Origin: JAUIIK01 sp963745675
GTDB lineage: Bacteria > Chloroflexota > Chloroflexia > Thermomicrobiales > CFX8
DNA length: 64,000 nt
Direction of reading: 5' to 3'
Assembly (NCBI GenBank): GCA_963745675.1
Contig: CAVUYM010000016.1
Location: 1 to 64,000 of the forward strand
The translations under genes and the position numbers were made by a program. Position 1 is the first letter of the stretch, and each line of letters starts with the position of its first letter. Below the pieces are notes generated by a model, which made no database searches, was not told the DNA's origin, and was given only the letters and a program-made list of their open reading frames with translations. Of this stretch, positions 9,162 through 18,027 are shown in pieces.

Positions 9162-10817
9162 ATGACCGCACCAAACGCACCAGGGTAGTCGCCTCCGTGC
9201 CGGGTCCCGTCTTCGTCTATATAGATTGCATTCGGGCGAGCGAAGTGGCCGGTGAAACCGGGGAAGCCAGCGCCAGCTCCGCCATAGCTGATGAACTCGT
9301 GGACTCGTTCGACATCATGACCGCGCCGCTCCAGTTCAGCCAGCACGTCGGGATCGATGCGGTCGTCGGCGCAGAGACGCGGCGTAGAGTAATCGATGCG
9401 TGGAACGGACACGGCGTCCTGCGGCGTCATACCGTATTCGAGCACATTCAGTGCAACCTGGCTGACGGCATTGGTGATCCGCCGGGCACCGGGAGCGCCA
9501 ACGGCAAGGACCGGATTGCCGTCACGTTCAACGATCATCGGCGTCATGTTGGTCAGCGGCCGCTTGCCCGGTTCGAGACTGTTCGGGGCGCCGGGGTTCG
9601 CGTCAAACCAGTTGAGCGAGCAGCTCGGAATGACGCCGGTGCTGCCGGCCACGCCGAAGCCCTCGAACCCGCCAATGCAGGTCTGGGTATGCGAGACCAT
9701 GTTGCCCTGAGCATCAACAGCGCAGATATTGGTCGTCCCGCCCCCGGGCTGACGCAGCGCCAACCGCCGGAACTCCGAGCGAACCCGGCTTCACTGCACT
9801 CATCGCGTTGCCCATCTGAATCTCTCCCCGGCGCTGTTCGGTGAACGCATCTGACAGCAGCGCATCGACCGGGATCTCATTGAAATTCGGGTCGCCGAGA
9901 TAGGCATCGCGGTCGGCAAAGGCCAGCCGGTAAGCCTCGCCGATGACGTGCAGGGCATCAGCGCTATTGTGACCCATACCGGCCAGATCGAAGCCATCGA
10001 GGATCTGCAGGCTCTCCACCGTCGTCAGCCCCGGCGACGGCATCGGCACCGCCAGCAGATCGTAGTCGCGGAACTTGCCGCGTAGCACTGGCAAGATGTT
10101 CGCTTGATAGCTGGCCAGGTCGCTCTCCTCAATCACGCCGCCGCGATCCCGCACAGCCCGGACCAGTTCGCGTCCGATCTCACCTTCATAAAATGTTCGC
10201 GGTCCCTCGTCCGCGATTGCCCGCAACGTCCGGGCAAGATCGGTCTGATTGAGGACGTGCTTGCCACCGGTCAGTGGCGAGTCGTTGTTATAAAGGAAGG
10301 CACGAGCGGAATCGGGGTTCTCGCGCAGTGCCTGCAAGCACTGCGAAATCCGCAACGCCATGAAGAAATCGAGCGGCATCGACTCCGCCAGTGCAATCGC
10401 CGGCTCCAGCGAACGGGCAAGCGAGATCGTCCCGAACTGCTCCAATGCTGTCGACAACCCTGCGACCGTCCCCGGCACGCCAATCGCTAGCGGTCCCTGG
10501 AAGACCTCGCCCGGCTTGCGGTCGCCCATGTGCTCCTGCTTCGACGCCATCGGCGCCCTGCCGGTGAACTCAACGACCTGCGGCTCGCCATCGGCCGGCC
10601 TGAAAACGGTGTAACCCGCCCCGCCGATGGTGCACTGGTACGGCTCCATCACCGCCATGCACCAGCCCATCGTCACGACAGCGTCGATAGCATTGCCACC
10701 TTCGGCCAGCACCTGTGCCCCGGCCCGCGCCGCCGCCTCCTGCTTCGCCACGACCATCCCGCCGCTGGAACTGACCGCACTCTTCTCCGTGCTCCACCGC
10801 GAAACTGTGAATGTCAT
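9149..10817 (-). CDS. ggt: gamma-glutamyltranspeptidase family protein, frameshifted
   Basis: About 555 residues over two frames. The large-subunit part starts MTFTVSRWSTEKSAV at 10817, with an AGGAGC site 9 bases upstream, and contains the family segments GGNAIDAVV and FTGRAPMASKQ. The small-subunit part begins at the autocleavage Thr in GGTTNICAVDAQGNMVSHTQ and includes PMIVERDGNPVLAVGAPGARR. The usual TTH after cleavage is TTN here. Ntn-hydrolases of this family transfer or hydrolyse the gamma-glutamyl group of glutathione and related amides. The frame break is at about 9735-9745, in a run of five G; removing one G restores SARGGTTN, so the lesion may be a base-calling error. No clear signal peptide, so it may be cytosolic. 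Confidence 0.8.
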
Positions 10818-10961
10818 CCGATTGTGCTCCTGCCCTGCTGCTCTGTCTGCGTGCATACTAGCGCGGACCAGCTGCTCCGCGTCGAATGACAGTTGCGAAT
10901 TTCCATGGATGCCTACGAGCAAAGCCACACCAGAAGTGGCCGGAACTCAATAGCATCGCCA

Positions 10962-10993
10962 TTGTCATTTCGACCAGCGGGAGAAATCTCAGT
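10962..10993 (+). repeat. 32-bp intergenic repeat (GIY-YIG-flanking), copy a
   Basis: Begins TTGTCATTTCGACCAGC and ends GAGAAATCTCAGT. It is identical to 11439-11470 and the exact inverse of 11335-11365 apart from the end base. It lies just beyond the 3' end of the minus-strand GIY-YIG gene. Confidence 0.85.
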
Positions 10994-11022
10994 GAGACGA
11001 CAGCAGAGCGTAACCCCGGCAA

Positions 11023-11335
11023 CTACCCCTCAAACCAGTCATCGCTCAGGTCTTCCCAATCTGGTTCATATCTTCGATCAGTTCGATCTTCTTCTCCCGC
11101 CGCCACTTCTTGATCTCCTTCTCCCGATCGATTGCCTGATGCACATCCTGAAAATCCTCGAAGTACACGAGTCGGTCGATGTTGTAGCGAGCGTGAACTC
11201 CCGGCACCTCTTGTTCTTGTGCTGCCAAACACGGATCTCGAGATCATTCGTCATCCCAACATACAGGCGACGCGTCCAGCTCGCCAGGATGTAGACAAAG
11301 TAGGTGTGGTCCCTGGGCACGCGTTTTTCCTTCAA
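11023..11335 (-). CDS. GIY-YIG nuclease, COG2827-like, frameshifted
   Basis: About 104 residues. The first frame reads YFVYILASWTRRLYVGMTND, the GIY-YIG signature region, then LEIRVWQHKNK. The second frame supplies VHARYNIDRLVYFEDFQDVH and IDREKEIKKWRREKKIELIE, and the end (PDWEDLSDDWF) lies in a third frame. Single-domain GIY-YIG proteins of this class are small DNA endonucleases of poorly known role. The start is a TTG at 11335, at the edge of the inverted repeat, or a GTG about 15 bases further in. The gene is bracketed by inverted copies of the same repeat. Breaks are near 11200 and 11050. Confidence 0.75.
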
Positions 11336-11365
11336 CTGAGATTTCTCCCGCTGGTCGAAATGACA
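11335..11365 (-). repeat. 31-bp intergenic repeat, inverted copy b
   Basis: Inverse of the units at 10962 and 11439. With copy a it forms terminal inverted repeats around the GIY-YIG gene, and the gene's 5' end touches it. Confidence 0.85.
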
Positions 11366-11438
11366 TGCGTGGAGACATGAGACTCGTTCGAATCGAGCAG
11401 TACCGTCACTGCAGCAACCGAGAACTCAAGAGCACCAG

Positions 11439-11470
11439 TTGTCATTTCGACCAGCGGGAGAAATCTCAGT
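11439..11470 (+). repeat. 32-bp intergenic repeat, copy c
   Basis: Same sequence and orientation as copy a, 74 bases beyond inverted copy b and about 95 bases before the DUF1989 gene. Confidence 0.85.
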
Positions 11471-11565
11471 ATTGTTCCCGCCACATTGCGACTGGGACGT
11501 TCCATACCTATGCTAGAACAGTCCGCACAGCACGACTGACAAGAATATCCCGATAGGAGCGAACG

Positions 11566-12402
11566 ATGGCAGGCTGGACCTATTTACCGGACGATGAAGG
11601 CGCACTTGGGGTTGATCAGGCATTCTACGGGCGGCTGGCGGAGGAGACCGCGCAGCGTGAATTAGTCGAGCAATTGGTCGTGCCGATCCGCTCGGGGAGA
11701 GCCTGGGAGGTTAAGGCCGGGCAGCTCTGCAGGATCGTCACCATCGAGGGGCCGCAAGTGGCCGACTTCAACGCCTGGAATCTCCACAATCCGCGCGAAC
11801 GCTTCTGGGCTTCCCGTAGCAGGCAACTTCAGGCATCACACGTCACAACCTTCGACCGCCTATGGTCGACATTGCCTTACTTGCGGCCGATGCTGACGAT
11901 CACCAACGACACGATCCAGTACGGCATCGACGAGGATGGCGGCCGCTGCCACGATCTGCTCGGAACCCGCTGCGACCCCTATGTCACGAAGCTTCTGATG
12001 GGTGAAGAGTTCGATTTCCATTGCCACTCGAATCTCACCCGCGCGGTGCTGCCCTGGGGGTTGGACGAGCGCGACGTCCACGACGTGTTGAACATCTTCC
12101 AGGTGACCGGGCTGAACGAGGACGACCGCTACTACATGAAGCCGAGCCCGGCCAAGAAGGGTGATTTCTTCGAGTTCTTCGCCGAGATCGATTTGCTCTG
12201 CGCCATCTCAACCTGCCCCGGTGGCGACCTCTCGGTGCCGCTCTGGGGTCCCGACGCCGGCGACCCGCTCCCTACTTGCCGACCGCTCGGCGTCGAGGTT
12301 TACCAGCCGAATCAGGAACTACTCGAAGGCTGGCAATCGCCAGAGCCGTCGAACTACCGGGGACTACACGGACTGAAAATGCCGGGGCCGAGATCGGGCT
12401 GA
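11566..12402 (+). CDS. DUF1989 (urea carboxylase-associated) family protein
   Basis: 278 residues. The family core is visible: IRSGRAWEVKAGQLCRIVTI, then VADFNAWN, ERFWASRSRQLQASHVTTFDRLWS, and the conserved RCDPY and FHCHSNL segments with His and Cys residues that could bind a metal. The C-terminus has ISTCPGGDLS. Members accompany urea carboxylase/allophanate hydrolase genes in many bacteria, but no such genes are in this window, so the substrate stays open. A cytosolic, cupin-like fold is expected. The start ATG at 11566 follows a GGAGCGA site. It converges with osmC, with only 13 bases between the stops. Confidence 0.85.
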   Translation: MAGWTYLPDDEGALGVDQAFYGRLAEETAQRELVEQLVVPIRSGRAWEVKAGQLCRIVTIEGPQVADFNAWNLHNPRERFWASRSRQLQASHVTTFDRLWSTLPYLRPMLTITNDTIQYGIDEDGGRCHDLLGTRCDPYVTKLLMGEEFDFHCHSNLTRAVLPWGLDERDVHDVLNIFQVTGLNEDDRYYMKPSPAKKGDFFEFFAEIDLLCAISTCPGGDLSVPLWGPDAGDPLPTCRPLGVEVYQPNQELLEGWQSPEPSNYRGLHGLKMPGPRSG

Positions 12403-12415
12403 TCCCGCGCTTCAT

Positions 12416-12844
12416 CTATTCCGAAAGCGGACGGGCGACGATTTCTCCGGTGACATCGCAGCTTGCAGCGAGCGTGTTATAGACCGTACCGTGCTTCGAG
12501 ATGTTCCGGTGCAGAAGATCGACCCGCCGCTCAGTCTCGTCGGTTGTAACCGTAAGAACGTAGTGAATCCGGGCAAACCGGGGCGGTGGAGCTTCACGCT
12601 CCGCTTCGACCTGGATAGTCGCCGCCGAATAGCGAAAGGGCATCAGCTCGGCAAAACGCTCGACATTCTTGAGGACGCAAGCAGCAAACGCCGAACAGAG
12701 AAGCTCCGCTGGTCCCGGCAAGGATTCGCTGCGGCCAGAGGAGGAATCGAATTCGATCCGGCTCTGCTGCGCCGTTACCTCGGCAACCCCGTTTCCAAGT
12801 ATCTGAGCTTCAACATGATAGACGAGCACTTCGCTTGACATCAT
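12416..12844 (-). CDS. OsmC family protein
   Basis: About 142 residues. OsmC-type proteins reduce organic hydroperoxides with two Cys. Here the first is in PAELLCSAFAACVLKNVERF and the second in NTLAASCDVTGEIV, at the expected places in the two-helix/beta layout. Two ATG codons (12844 and 12841) follow a GGAGAAAG site. The second has the better spacing and begins MSSEVLVYHVEAQ. Upstream in-frame codons lack a ribosome site and I exclude them. Likely a stress-related peroxidase or a close relative. Confidence 0.8.
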   Translation of the reverse strand: MMSSEVLVYHVEAQILGNGVAEVTAQQSRIEFDSSSGRSESLPGPAELLCSAFAACVLKNVERFAELMPFRYSAATIQVEAEREAPPPRFARIHYVLTVTTDETERRVDLLHRNISKHGTVYNTLAASCDVTGEIVARPLSE

Positions 12845-13060
12845 CTTTCTCCAAACACGTGAACAATATGGATCGTTTATCCGAACGATATTGCTCACAG
12901 TACTCGCTATGACGCGGTAGCAGCGCAGATTCGCACGCTCGAAAGAATGGTTCCCCGGAGCCTGAGCATTGTTGAAGTTTGATCTCAGCGAGCTACTGCA
13001 CACATTTCCGCAACACCCGGCATGAGCTCTGCTGAACCGAGCTAGAACGATCTGGAATAG

Positions 13061-13276
13061 TCAGTGGCCCACCTTTGGTCGGCCTACGACAATCCAGGTC
13101 GTCACAAAGGCAGCCAGCATCGGCCCAATCTGAGCGAAGAAGTGCCACCCCGGAGGTATCTTCCAGGACATGAGATCGTGTTTGGATAGCGCAATCGGCA
13201 CCGCAATCAGCCAAGTTAGGCCATAGGCCAGGACGAGGTAGATCAGGAGCGATTTGCGGGTGGATGTAGCCATCAT
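13061..13276 (-). pseudogene. CPBP (CAAX-like) membrane protease, N-terminal remnant
   Basis: 71 residues with two membrane segments (LLIYLVLAYGLTWLIAVPIA and HFFAQIGPMLAAFVTTWIVV), resembling the N-terminal region of CPBP-family intramembrane proteases. The family's catalytic EE and His motifs would lie downstream but are missing. The start ATG overlaps the stop of the preceding oxidoreductase gene, which implies translational coupling. It ends early at 13061 with no continuation in other frames. Either a decayed gene or a small two-helix membrane protein. Confidence 0.5.
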
Positions 13277-13773
13277 GCCGCCTCGCTTTCTCTAGTGATC
13301 CGGCGATCGTCCGCCAGGTCCACCAGCGTTCCAAACTTGAGTTTGCTCAGCCGCACGAGAATCCGCTTGTTTGCAAACGACTTCAGCATTTGTGGATTGG
13401 CCGGATCACCAGCCGGCGAAAGGACAATCCCGAGGTGCCTGCGGTAACGAGGAGATTGCCGAATCAGCGCACGAAATGCGGCACGTTTCTCATCGGGATC
13501 GGTGAGTGCCTCGCCGTATCCTCGTACATCCTCGCCTTCAAGCCGCATAATGACTGGTGCGCCACCGACCAGATTGCGCCACCAGGTACGCCCGGGATCG
13601 CTGACGACAAGAAGCGTTTCGCCATCGCGGACATAGTTCACCGGGGTCGTATAGCGCCGCCCCGTCTTCCGTCCTTGCACGGTGATTAGAAGAACGCTGC
13701 TGCTGATGATTCGATGAAGTGGAGATCGCAAGAGCCAGATTACCGGTAGGTTATTGAGTCGTCGCCATTTCAT
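13273..13773 (-). CDS. deazaflavin (F420)-dependent nitroreductase family protein
   Basis: About 166 residues from the ATG at 13773, which has an AAGGAG site 9 bases upstream (the frame is open further). It shows the Ddn/Rv3547-like split-barrel pattern: LLITVQGRKTGRRYTTPVNY, DGETLLVVSDPGRTWWRNLVGG, and a final GIVLSPAGDPAN segment. Family members bind F420 (some FMN or heme) and reduce small molecules. The RKTGR segment is the usual cofactor-phosphate contact. F420 use would fit Chloroflexota, but no F420 synthesis gene is in view. Confidence 0.8.
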   Translation of the reverse strand: MKWRRLNNLPVIWLLRSPLHRIISSSVLLITVQGRKTGRRYTTPVNYVRDGETLLVVSDPGRTWWRNLVGGAPVIMRLEGEDVRGYGEALTDPDEKRAAFRALIRQSPRYRRHLGIVLSPAGDPANPQMLKSFANKRILVRLSKLKFGTLVDLADDRRITRESEAA

Positions 13774-13934
13774 CGGTGTGCTCCTTAAGAGTTGACGAAA
13801 CATCGACTACTATCAGTGTATGAAGCAACCCGTTAAGATCGCGCCTGTACAGGCAAGCTCGAGGTTACAGTTTCGTATCAGCTTGCCCGGCGAGTAGAAT
13901 GTTTGTTCTATGATGGCGTTGTTGCTTTAGCTAG

Positions 13935-14423
13935 ATGGAAGGACAGTATGAGATGCGACCGGCAGATCTGCGATTACTCTATGAATACGCTCACGACCGG
14001 AACACGAAACTGCTCGACAAGGCGGAAGACTTGACCGAGGCGCAGTTCAGCGGAGATCCACCCTTTGGGCACGACAGTGTGAAGCAGATCTTCTTCCATA
14101 TGGCCAGAGCCGAGAATGGATGGCGCAGCGCGTGGATAACGGGCGAGCGGCAGGCACCAATCGAGCCGGAGGGTTACCCCGACCTGCCCGCGATTCGAGC
14201 ATTACTCGACAAGACCAGCGACGAAACGCTGGCCTACATCGACAGTCTCACTGACGCCGACCTCGACGGAGACTTCAACGGCGCACCGCTCTGGCAAACG
14301 ATGACGCACGTCTGGAACCACGGCACACAACACCGCAGCGAGATCGCCATGCTCCTGACCCACTTCGGCCACTCCCCGGGCGACCTTGATCTGGCGTATT
14401 TCGTATTTGAACGAGCCGGCTGA
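13935..14423 (+). CDS. DinB family protein
   Basis: 162 residues, four-helix DinB/YfiT fold. The three metal-binding His are in FFHMARAENGW, HVWNHGTQHRSEI and its second His. The family includes thiol-dependent S-transferases and many proteins of unknown role induced by stress. Starts at 13935 or, more like relatives, at the ATG at 13953 (MRPADLRLL). A distant relative sits at 22060. Confidence 0.8.
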   Translation: MEGQYEMRPADLRLLYEYAHDRNTKLLDKAEDLTEAQFSGDPPFGHDSVKQIFFHMARAENGWRSAWITGERQAPIEPEGYPDLPAIRALLDKTSDETLAYIDSLTDADLDGDFNGAPLWQTMTHVWNHGTQHRSEIAMLLTHFGHSPGDLDLAYFVFERAG

Positions 14424-14527
14424 GTTTGTAGTGCGGAGTTTGTAGTTACCCGTTCCCTCACCCCCGGCCCCTCTCCCACTGCTACGCGGGGAGAGGGGAG
14501 AAGGAAACAAGGAGAACTCCTACAAAC
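14423..14527. repeat. palindromic intergenic repeat (CCCCTCTCC type)
   Basis: Outer arms AGTTTGTAG and CTACAAACT (14424-14432, 14519-14527) enclose an inner inverted repeat, CCCCTCTCCC/GGGAGAGGGG (14468-14500). The element lies directly behind the DinB stop codon. Confidence 0.65.
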
Positions 14528-14691
14528 TAGCCGCGATGGCAGCGTGCTCCTCCAGCGGCAGCTTGCGCACATCCCCAAAATTTCGAAGAGCGGATCTGAA
14601 TGTAAGCAATATTCCAGAAGAACAATTTTCGCAAACAGTGCGTTTCAGTACGTAGCAGCTACAATAGCGTCCAGATGTTAGGAAGAAACGC

Positions 14692-15939
14692 ATGAAACCA
14701 GGCAACGACAACCGGATCACAATGTACGGAGCAGTCTGGTGTCCTGACTGCAAGCGCGCCAAGAAGTTCTTCGGCGAACACCGCATCGAGTATGAATACA
14801 TCGATGTCGACGACAATCCCGAAGCCCAGGCGGCCCTCGAAGAGATCAACGGCGGCAATCAAAGCATCCCGACGATCATCTTCCCCGACGGTAACATCCT
14901 GGTTGAACCGACGAACGCCGAACTCGCGTCTCAGCTCGGTATCGAGTCCGAAGCTGCGATGGATTTCTACGACCTGATCGTCGTCGGCAGCGGTCCGGCC
15001 GGGCTGACTGCGGCTCTCTATGCTGCCCGTGAGGGCATCGAAACGCTGGTCATCGAGCGCTCTGGTGTCGGTGGCCAGGTTGGGATCACCGACCGGCTCG
15101 ACAATTTTCCAGGCTTTCCCGAGGGCGTCACCGGCGACGAATTCGCCGACCGGCTACGCGCCCAGGCAGAACGCTTCGGCGTCGAAATCCTGGCGGCTCA
15201 GGAAGTCGTTGAAATTATTGTCAAAGACCAGTACCGGACAGTCAGGACGAGGGACGGCAAAGATCTCTGCGCCTGGGCGGTGCTGCTAGCGACCGGCTCG
15301 ACCTACCGGCGGCTGGATATTCCGGGCGAGGAAGACTTTATCGGCGCGGGCGTCCATTTTTGCGCAACCTGTGACGGCGCCTTCTATCGCGACAAAGACA
15401 TCCTCGTTCTCGGCGGAGGGAACTCGGCCGGCGAAGAAGGGCTCTTCCTGACCCGTTTCGCCAAACATGTGACGATCGCAACCCGCGGCCCCGGGCTGAG
15501 CGCTTCGAAAGTCGTCACCCAGAAGATCGACGCGCATCCAGAGGTCGAGGTCTTGAGCAATATCGTTGCCACGGAGTTTCGCGGCAACGGACGACTTGAG
15601 ACAGTGGTGATCGAACACAGCGACACCGGCGCAACAGAAGAACTCCACCCGGACGGCGTCTTTGTCTTTATCGGTCAGAGCCCGAACACTGAGGTAGCAC
15701 GAAATGTTGTCAACGTTGACGACGATGGATTTATCGTTACTGACCTGGCGCTACACACCAACATCGATGGCATCTTCGCTGCCGGAGATTGCCGGGCCGG
15801 GAGCACCAAGCAGGCCGCATCGGCTGCGGGTGAAGGTGCGGCTGCTGCGCTCTCGATCCGCGCCTATCTGGAGTCTCGCGCCAGTGTCGCTCCTAACAAC
15901 ACCCGCGCAGAAGTCGAACCAGAGGCAGTCGCGGTATAG
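14692..15939 (+). CDS. trxB: glutaredoxin-thioredoxin reductase fusion
   Basis: 415 residues. Residues 8-85 are a glutaredoxin/mycoredoxin domain with active site WCPDC (Cys 17, Cys 20) and the cis-Pro in SIPTI. Residues 92-400 are thioredoxin reductase: FAD site GSGPAGLTAA (99-108), redox pair CATC (224-227), NADPH site VLGGGNSAGEEG and the C-terminal FAD segment GIFAAGDCRAG. Thioredoxin reductase passes electrons from NADPH to a dithiol protein; here the probable acceptor is fused in front. It is cytosolic, alone in its transcription unit, and reads through without a break. Fusion architecture is less common than separate genes. Confidence 0.9.
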   Translation: MKPGNDNRITMYGAVWCPDCKRAKKFFGEHRIEYEYIDVDDNPEAQAALEEINGGNQSIPTIIFPDGNILVEPTNAELASQLGIESEAAMDFYDLIVVGSGPAGLTAALYAAREGIETLVIERSGVGGQVGITDRLDNFPGFPEGVTGDEFADRLRAQAERFGVEILAAQEVVEIIVKDQYRTVRTRDGKDLCAWAVLLATGSTYRRLDIPGEEDFIGAGVHFCATCDGAFYRDKDILVLGGGNSAGEEGLFLTRFAKHVTIATRGPGLSASKVVTQKIDAHPEVEVLSNIVATEFRGNGRLETVVIEHSDTGATEELHPDGVFVFIGQSPNTEVARNVVNVDDDGFIVTDLALHTNIDGIFAAGDCRAGSTKQAASAAGEGAAAALSIRAYLESRASVAPNNTRAEVEPEAVAV

Positions 15940-16052
15940 CTCCGGGTAACTTGTGACCTTCCCCGTCTATCTACTAAAGTCAGACCGCTGCCGGCCGGAT
16001 CCAGAACACGCTGCAGCAGTCTGACAGCTGGAACACGTCGGGATGGATATAT

Positions 16053-16812
16053 CGTGACCTTCGACTACGAATCTGAGTGGATGAACAAGTGGGACGAGTT
16101 ATGAGAGCCGGCGAGCCTGGGTGGTCCACCCATACGCGGCGATCTGACGCCCTACTGGCAACCTGATGGCGAACTGACCGACGAAGAGATCGCCAGCTGG
16201 CGGCACAATGCAACCCGCATAGCGACCGGCATCGCCGTCGTTGCCCACCTCGAAGCGTTCGTCGATCCAACCAACTACAGGGTAGGTTTCTCCTGCGATG
16301 ACGACGAAGAACTGGCCGAAGCCTACGTCGTCGAGATCCTGCGCGAGAACATCGAATGCCGCCGGGTCTCACCAGCCGTCGATGCCCGCGACCTCCCGGC
16401 CACCGAGATCGTCCTGCCGTGCAAGCCATTCGCAAGCGATGAGTACGTCACTCAGTCGGTGCTGGCCGCGATGAAGGCGTCGCACGCGATTGAGTTTGAG
16501 GTTGTGTGGGAGGGTGAAGAGGCTCCCTCCCCTAGCCCCTCCCTCGAATTCAGGGAGGGGGATGAAGCCCGGTCGAGCATTGCAACTCGAAGCCGGCTTT
16601 CGCGCGCTGACACCCCTCCCTCGGTTTCGAGGGAGGGGACCAGGGGGGGAGCGGTCGGATCTTCATTTACCACAGCAACCAAATCCGTCCCACTCACGCC
16701 AACGCCAGCGCCACAACCCCCAGCACCATCACACTCGCAGCGCCGACGCGCCTCAGCCCCTCACCTTCGGCAAGCAATCGCGTACCGAGAATTGTCCCGA
16801 CAAGGATGCTGA
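16053..16812 (+). CDS. hypothetical protein, frameshifted, running into a repeat
   Basis: A GTG near 16053 opens MTFDYESEWMNKWDEL, then a TGA. A second frame continues GGPPIRGDLTPYWQPDG, TRIATGIAVVAHLEAFVDP, LAEAYVVEILRENIECRRV and ATEIVLPCKPFASDEYVTQ, which is clearly protein-like, to about 16515. Beyond that the frame has no stop and runs through the palindromic repeat (16521-16655) into the antisense of the EamA gene, to 16812. The real protein is probably about 150 residues. It resembles no family I can name. The repeat insertion seems to have removed the original end. Confidence 0.45.
16521..16655. repeat. palindromic G-rich/C-rich repeat pair
   Basis: Two inverted repeats, CCCTCCCTCGAATT...GGGAGGGG and CCCCTCCCTC...GAGGGAGGGG, about 60 bases apart. 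The flanks CTCCCTCCCCT and AGGGGGGGAG are also complementary, so the whole 135 bases can fold. Confidence 0.65.
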
Positions 16813-17552
16813 TCTCGCGCGCCGGAGCGACGTAGCTAACCGGAGTGAAAGCCAGCGCCGTCAGGACAAGGATGTAGGCCAGCGGGCTGAGAATCGCGAC
16901 GCCGAGTACCTGAAGGCGGGCCTCGCGCCAGATGCGCCGCACTTCAGGCCAGCGCCCTCGCGCAATCGGCGCGAGAATCACCGCTCGCCCAACCGACAGC
17001 GACCAGTCGAGGAGCAGCGGAGGAATCGCAAGTGTCCCTACGGCCTGCTTGTCCCAGAGGGTGTAGCTGGCAATCAGTACCCCGGTCAGGACGCCAAAGC
17101 CCAGCCCGGCACTTGAAGCCGATCGAACAGTTAGGACGCTGCCGGTCAGCAAAAAGATCCCGAGGATGACGAGGCCGGCACCAAGCATGCCGACGATCCC
17201 CGGGCGCTCGCCCAGGATCAGGATCGCCGCCGATCGTCGAGAGCATCGGGCCCGTTCCACGCGCCAGTGGGTAGACGACCGAGAGATCGCCCACCCTGTA
17301 GCCCTGTTGCAATAGCAGGAAATAGGCCATGTGGAGCAGGATGCTACCCGCCATAAATAGCAGTTGGGAGGGCCCGATCTCCGGACGCTGAATGATGATG
17401 ACTAGGATCGCCAGAGGCGCATAGATCAACGCCGCCAGCATCCCAAAGAGCCAGACGAAGGCAGCTCCACCGCCCGCCTGCTTCGCCAGCAGATTCCAGG
17501 TTGCGTGGAAGATCGCCGCGGAAAGAATCAGCGCGAGCGCAAGAAGGGTCAC
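16694..17552 (-). CDS. EamA/DMT family transporter, frameshifted
   Basis: About 285 residues with roughly ten membrane helices. The first half reads LALALILSAAIFHATWNLLA through VYPLARGTGPMLSTIG. The second half continues in another frame as AAILILGERPGIVGMLGAGL, ending VMVLGVVALALA. The two EamA repeats are the mark of drug/metabolite exporters; PLARGTGP and GERP are typical. The break is at about 17230 in a GGCGGCG stretch. Substrate unknown. Confidence 0.8.
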
Positions 17553-18027
17553 GTTAGAAGCTCCGTTTCCTGGCCTCGCAATCGCGAGGCAGCGAAAACC
17601 GACGAGCCTCCAGTCTTTTGTACCGTCAGGTGTGCGGCGGTTGAGAACTCAACCGCCGTGGCGCCGCTCGGTCCAGCCTTCCCCAGCCCTCATTGTCTAT
17701 CACGTAACGGGCAGGGAACGGAACCCTAGGCGCAACCACAAGCTGGCGAGAATCCTAGCAGCGATTAAAGGGGACGTCCCCGGCGATGGGGGGTCGACCG
17801 GGGACACGGGAAGGGGGAATGGAGAGAGAAAATGGGTGCCAAAGCCTCACAGGTCAGAATGATGATTGTTGGCATCACATTGGATCAATTTGGTGAGCCG
17901 GCTTCGTCGTCCCATTTCTCCTGACATATGTAACGCACGACCTTCGATCTATTCCCAATTCGGGCCAGGATTGATCTCGCGCGGCTAGATCCGCTCAAAG
18001 CACTATCGATTTCACCGAACCTGATGG
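17553..18027. other. intergenic stretch with three hairpins
   Basis: No gene is apparent. Three exact inverted repeats stand out: 17573-17590 (7-bp stem GCCTCGC, loop AATC), 17635-17658 (11-bp stem starting CGGCGGTTGAG, loop AA) and 17770-17781 (GGGGACGTCCCC). They resemble the small palindromic elements elsewhere in the window. Confidence 0.5.
17635..17658. repeat. perfect 11-bp hairpin
   Basis: Arms 17635-17645 and 17648-17658 are exactly complementary with a two-base loop. It lies upstream of the EamA gene and has no U-tract on either side. Confidence 0.5.

Noticed and set aside
10962..11470. Three copies of the same 31-32 bp unit as a possible CRISPR array
   Set aside because: Copies are in mixed orientation, spacing is uneven (about 340 and 74 bases), and no cas genes are nearby.
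14640..14690. A TACAAT hexamer near 14660 as a trxB -10 box
   Set aside because: No acceptable -35 box at 16-18 bases upstream, so the promoter call is too weak.
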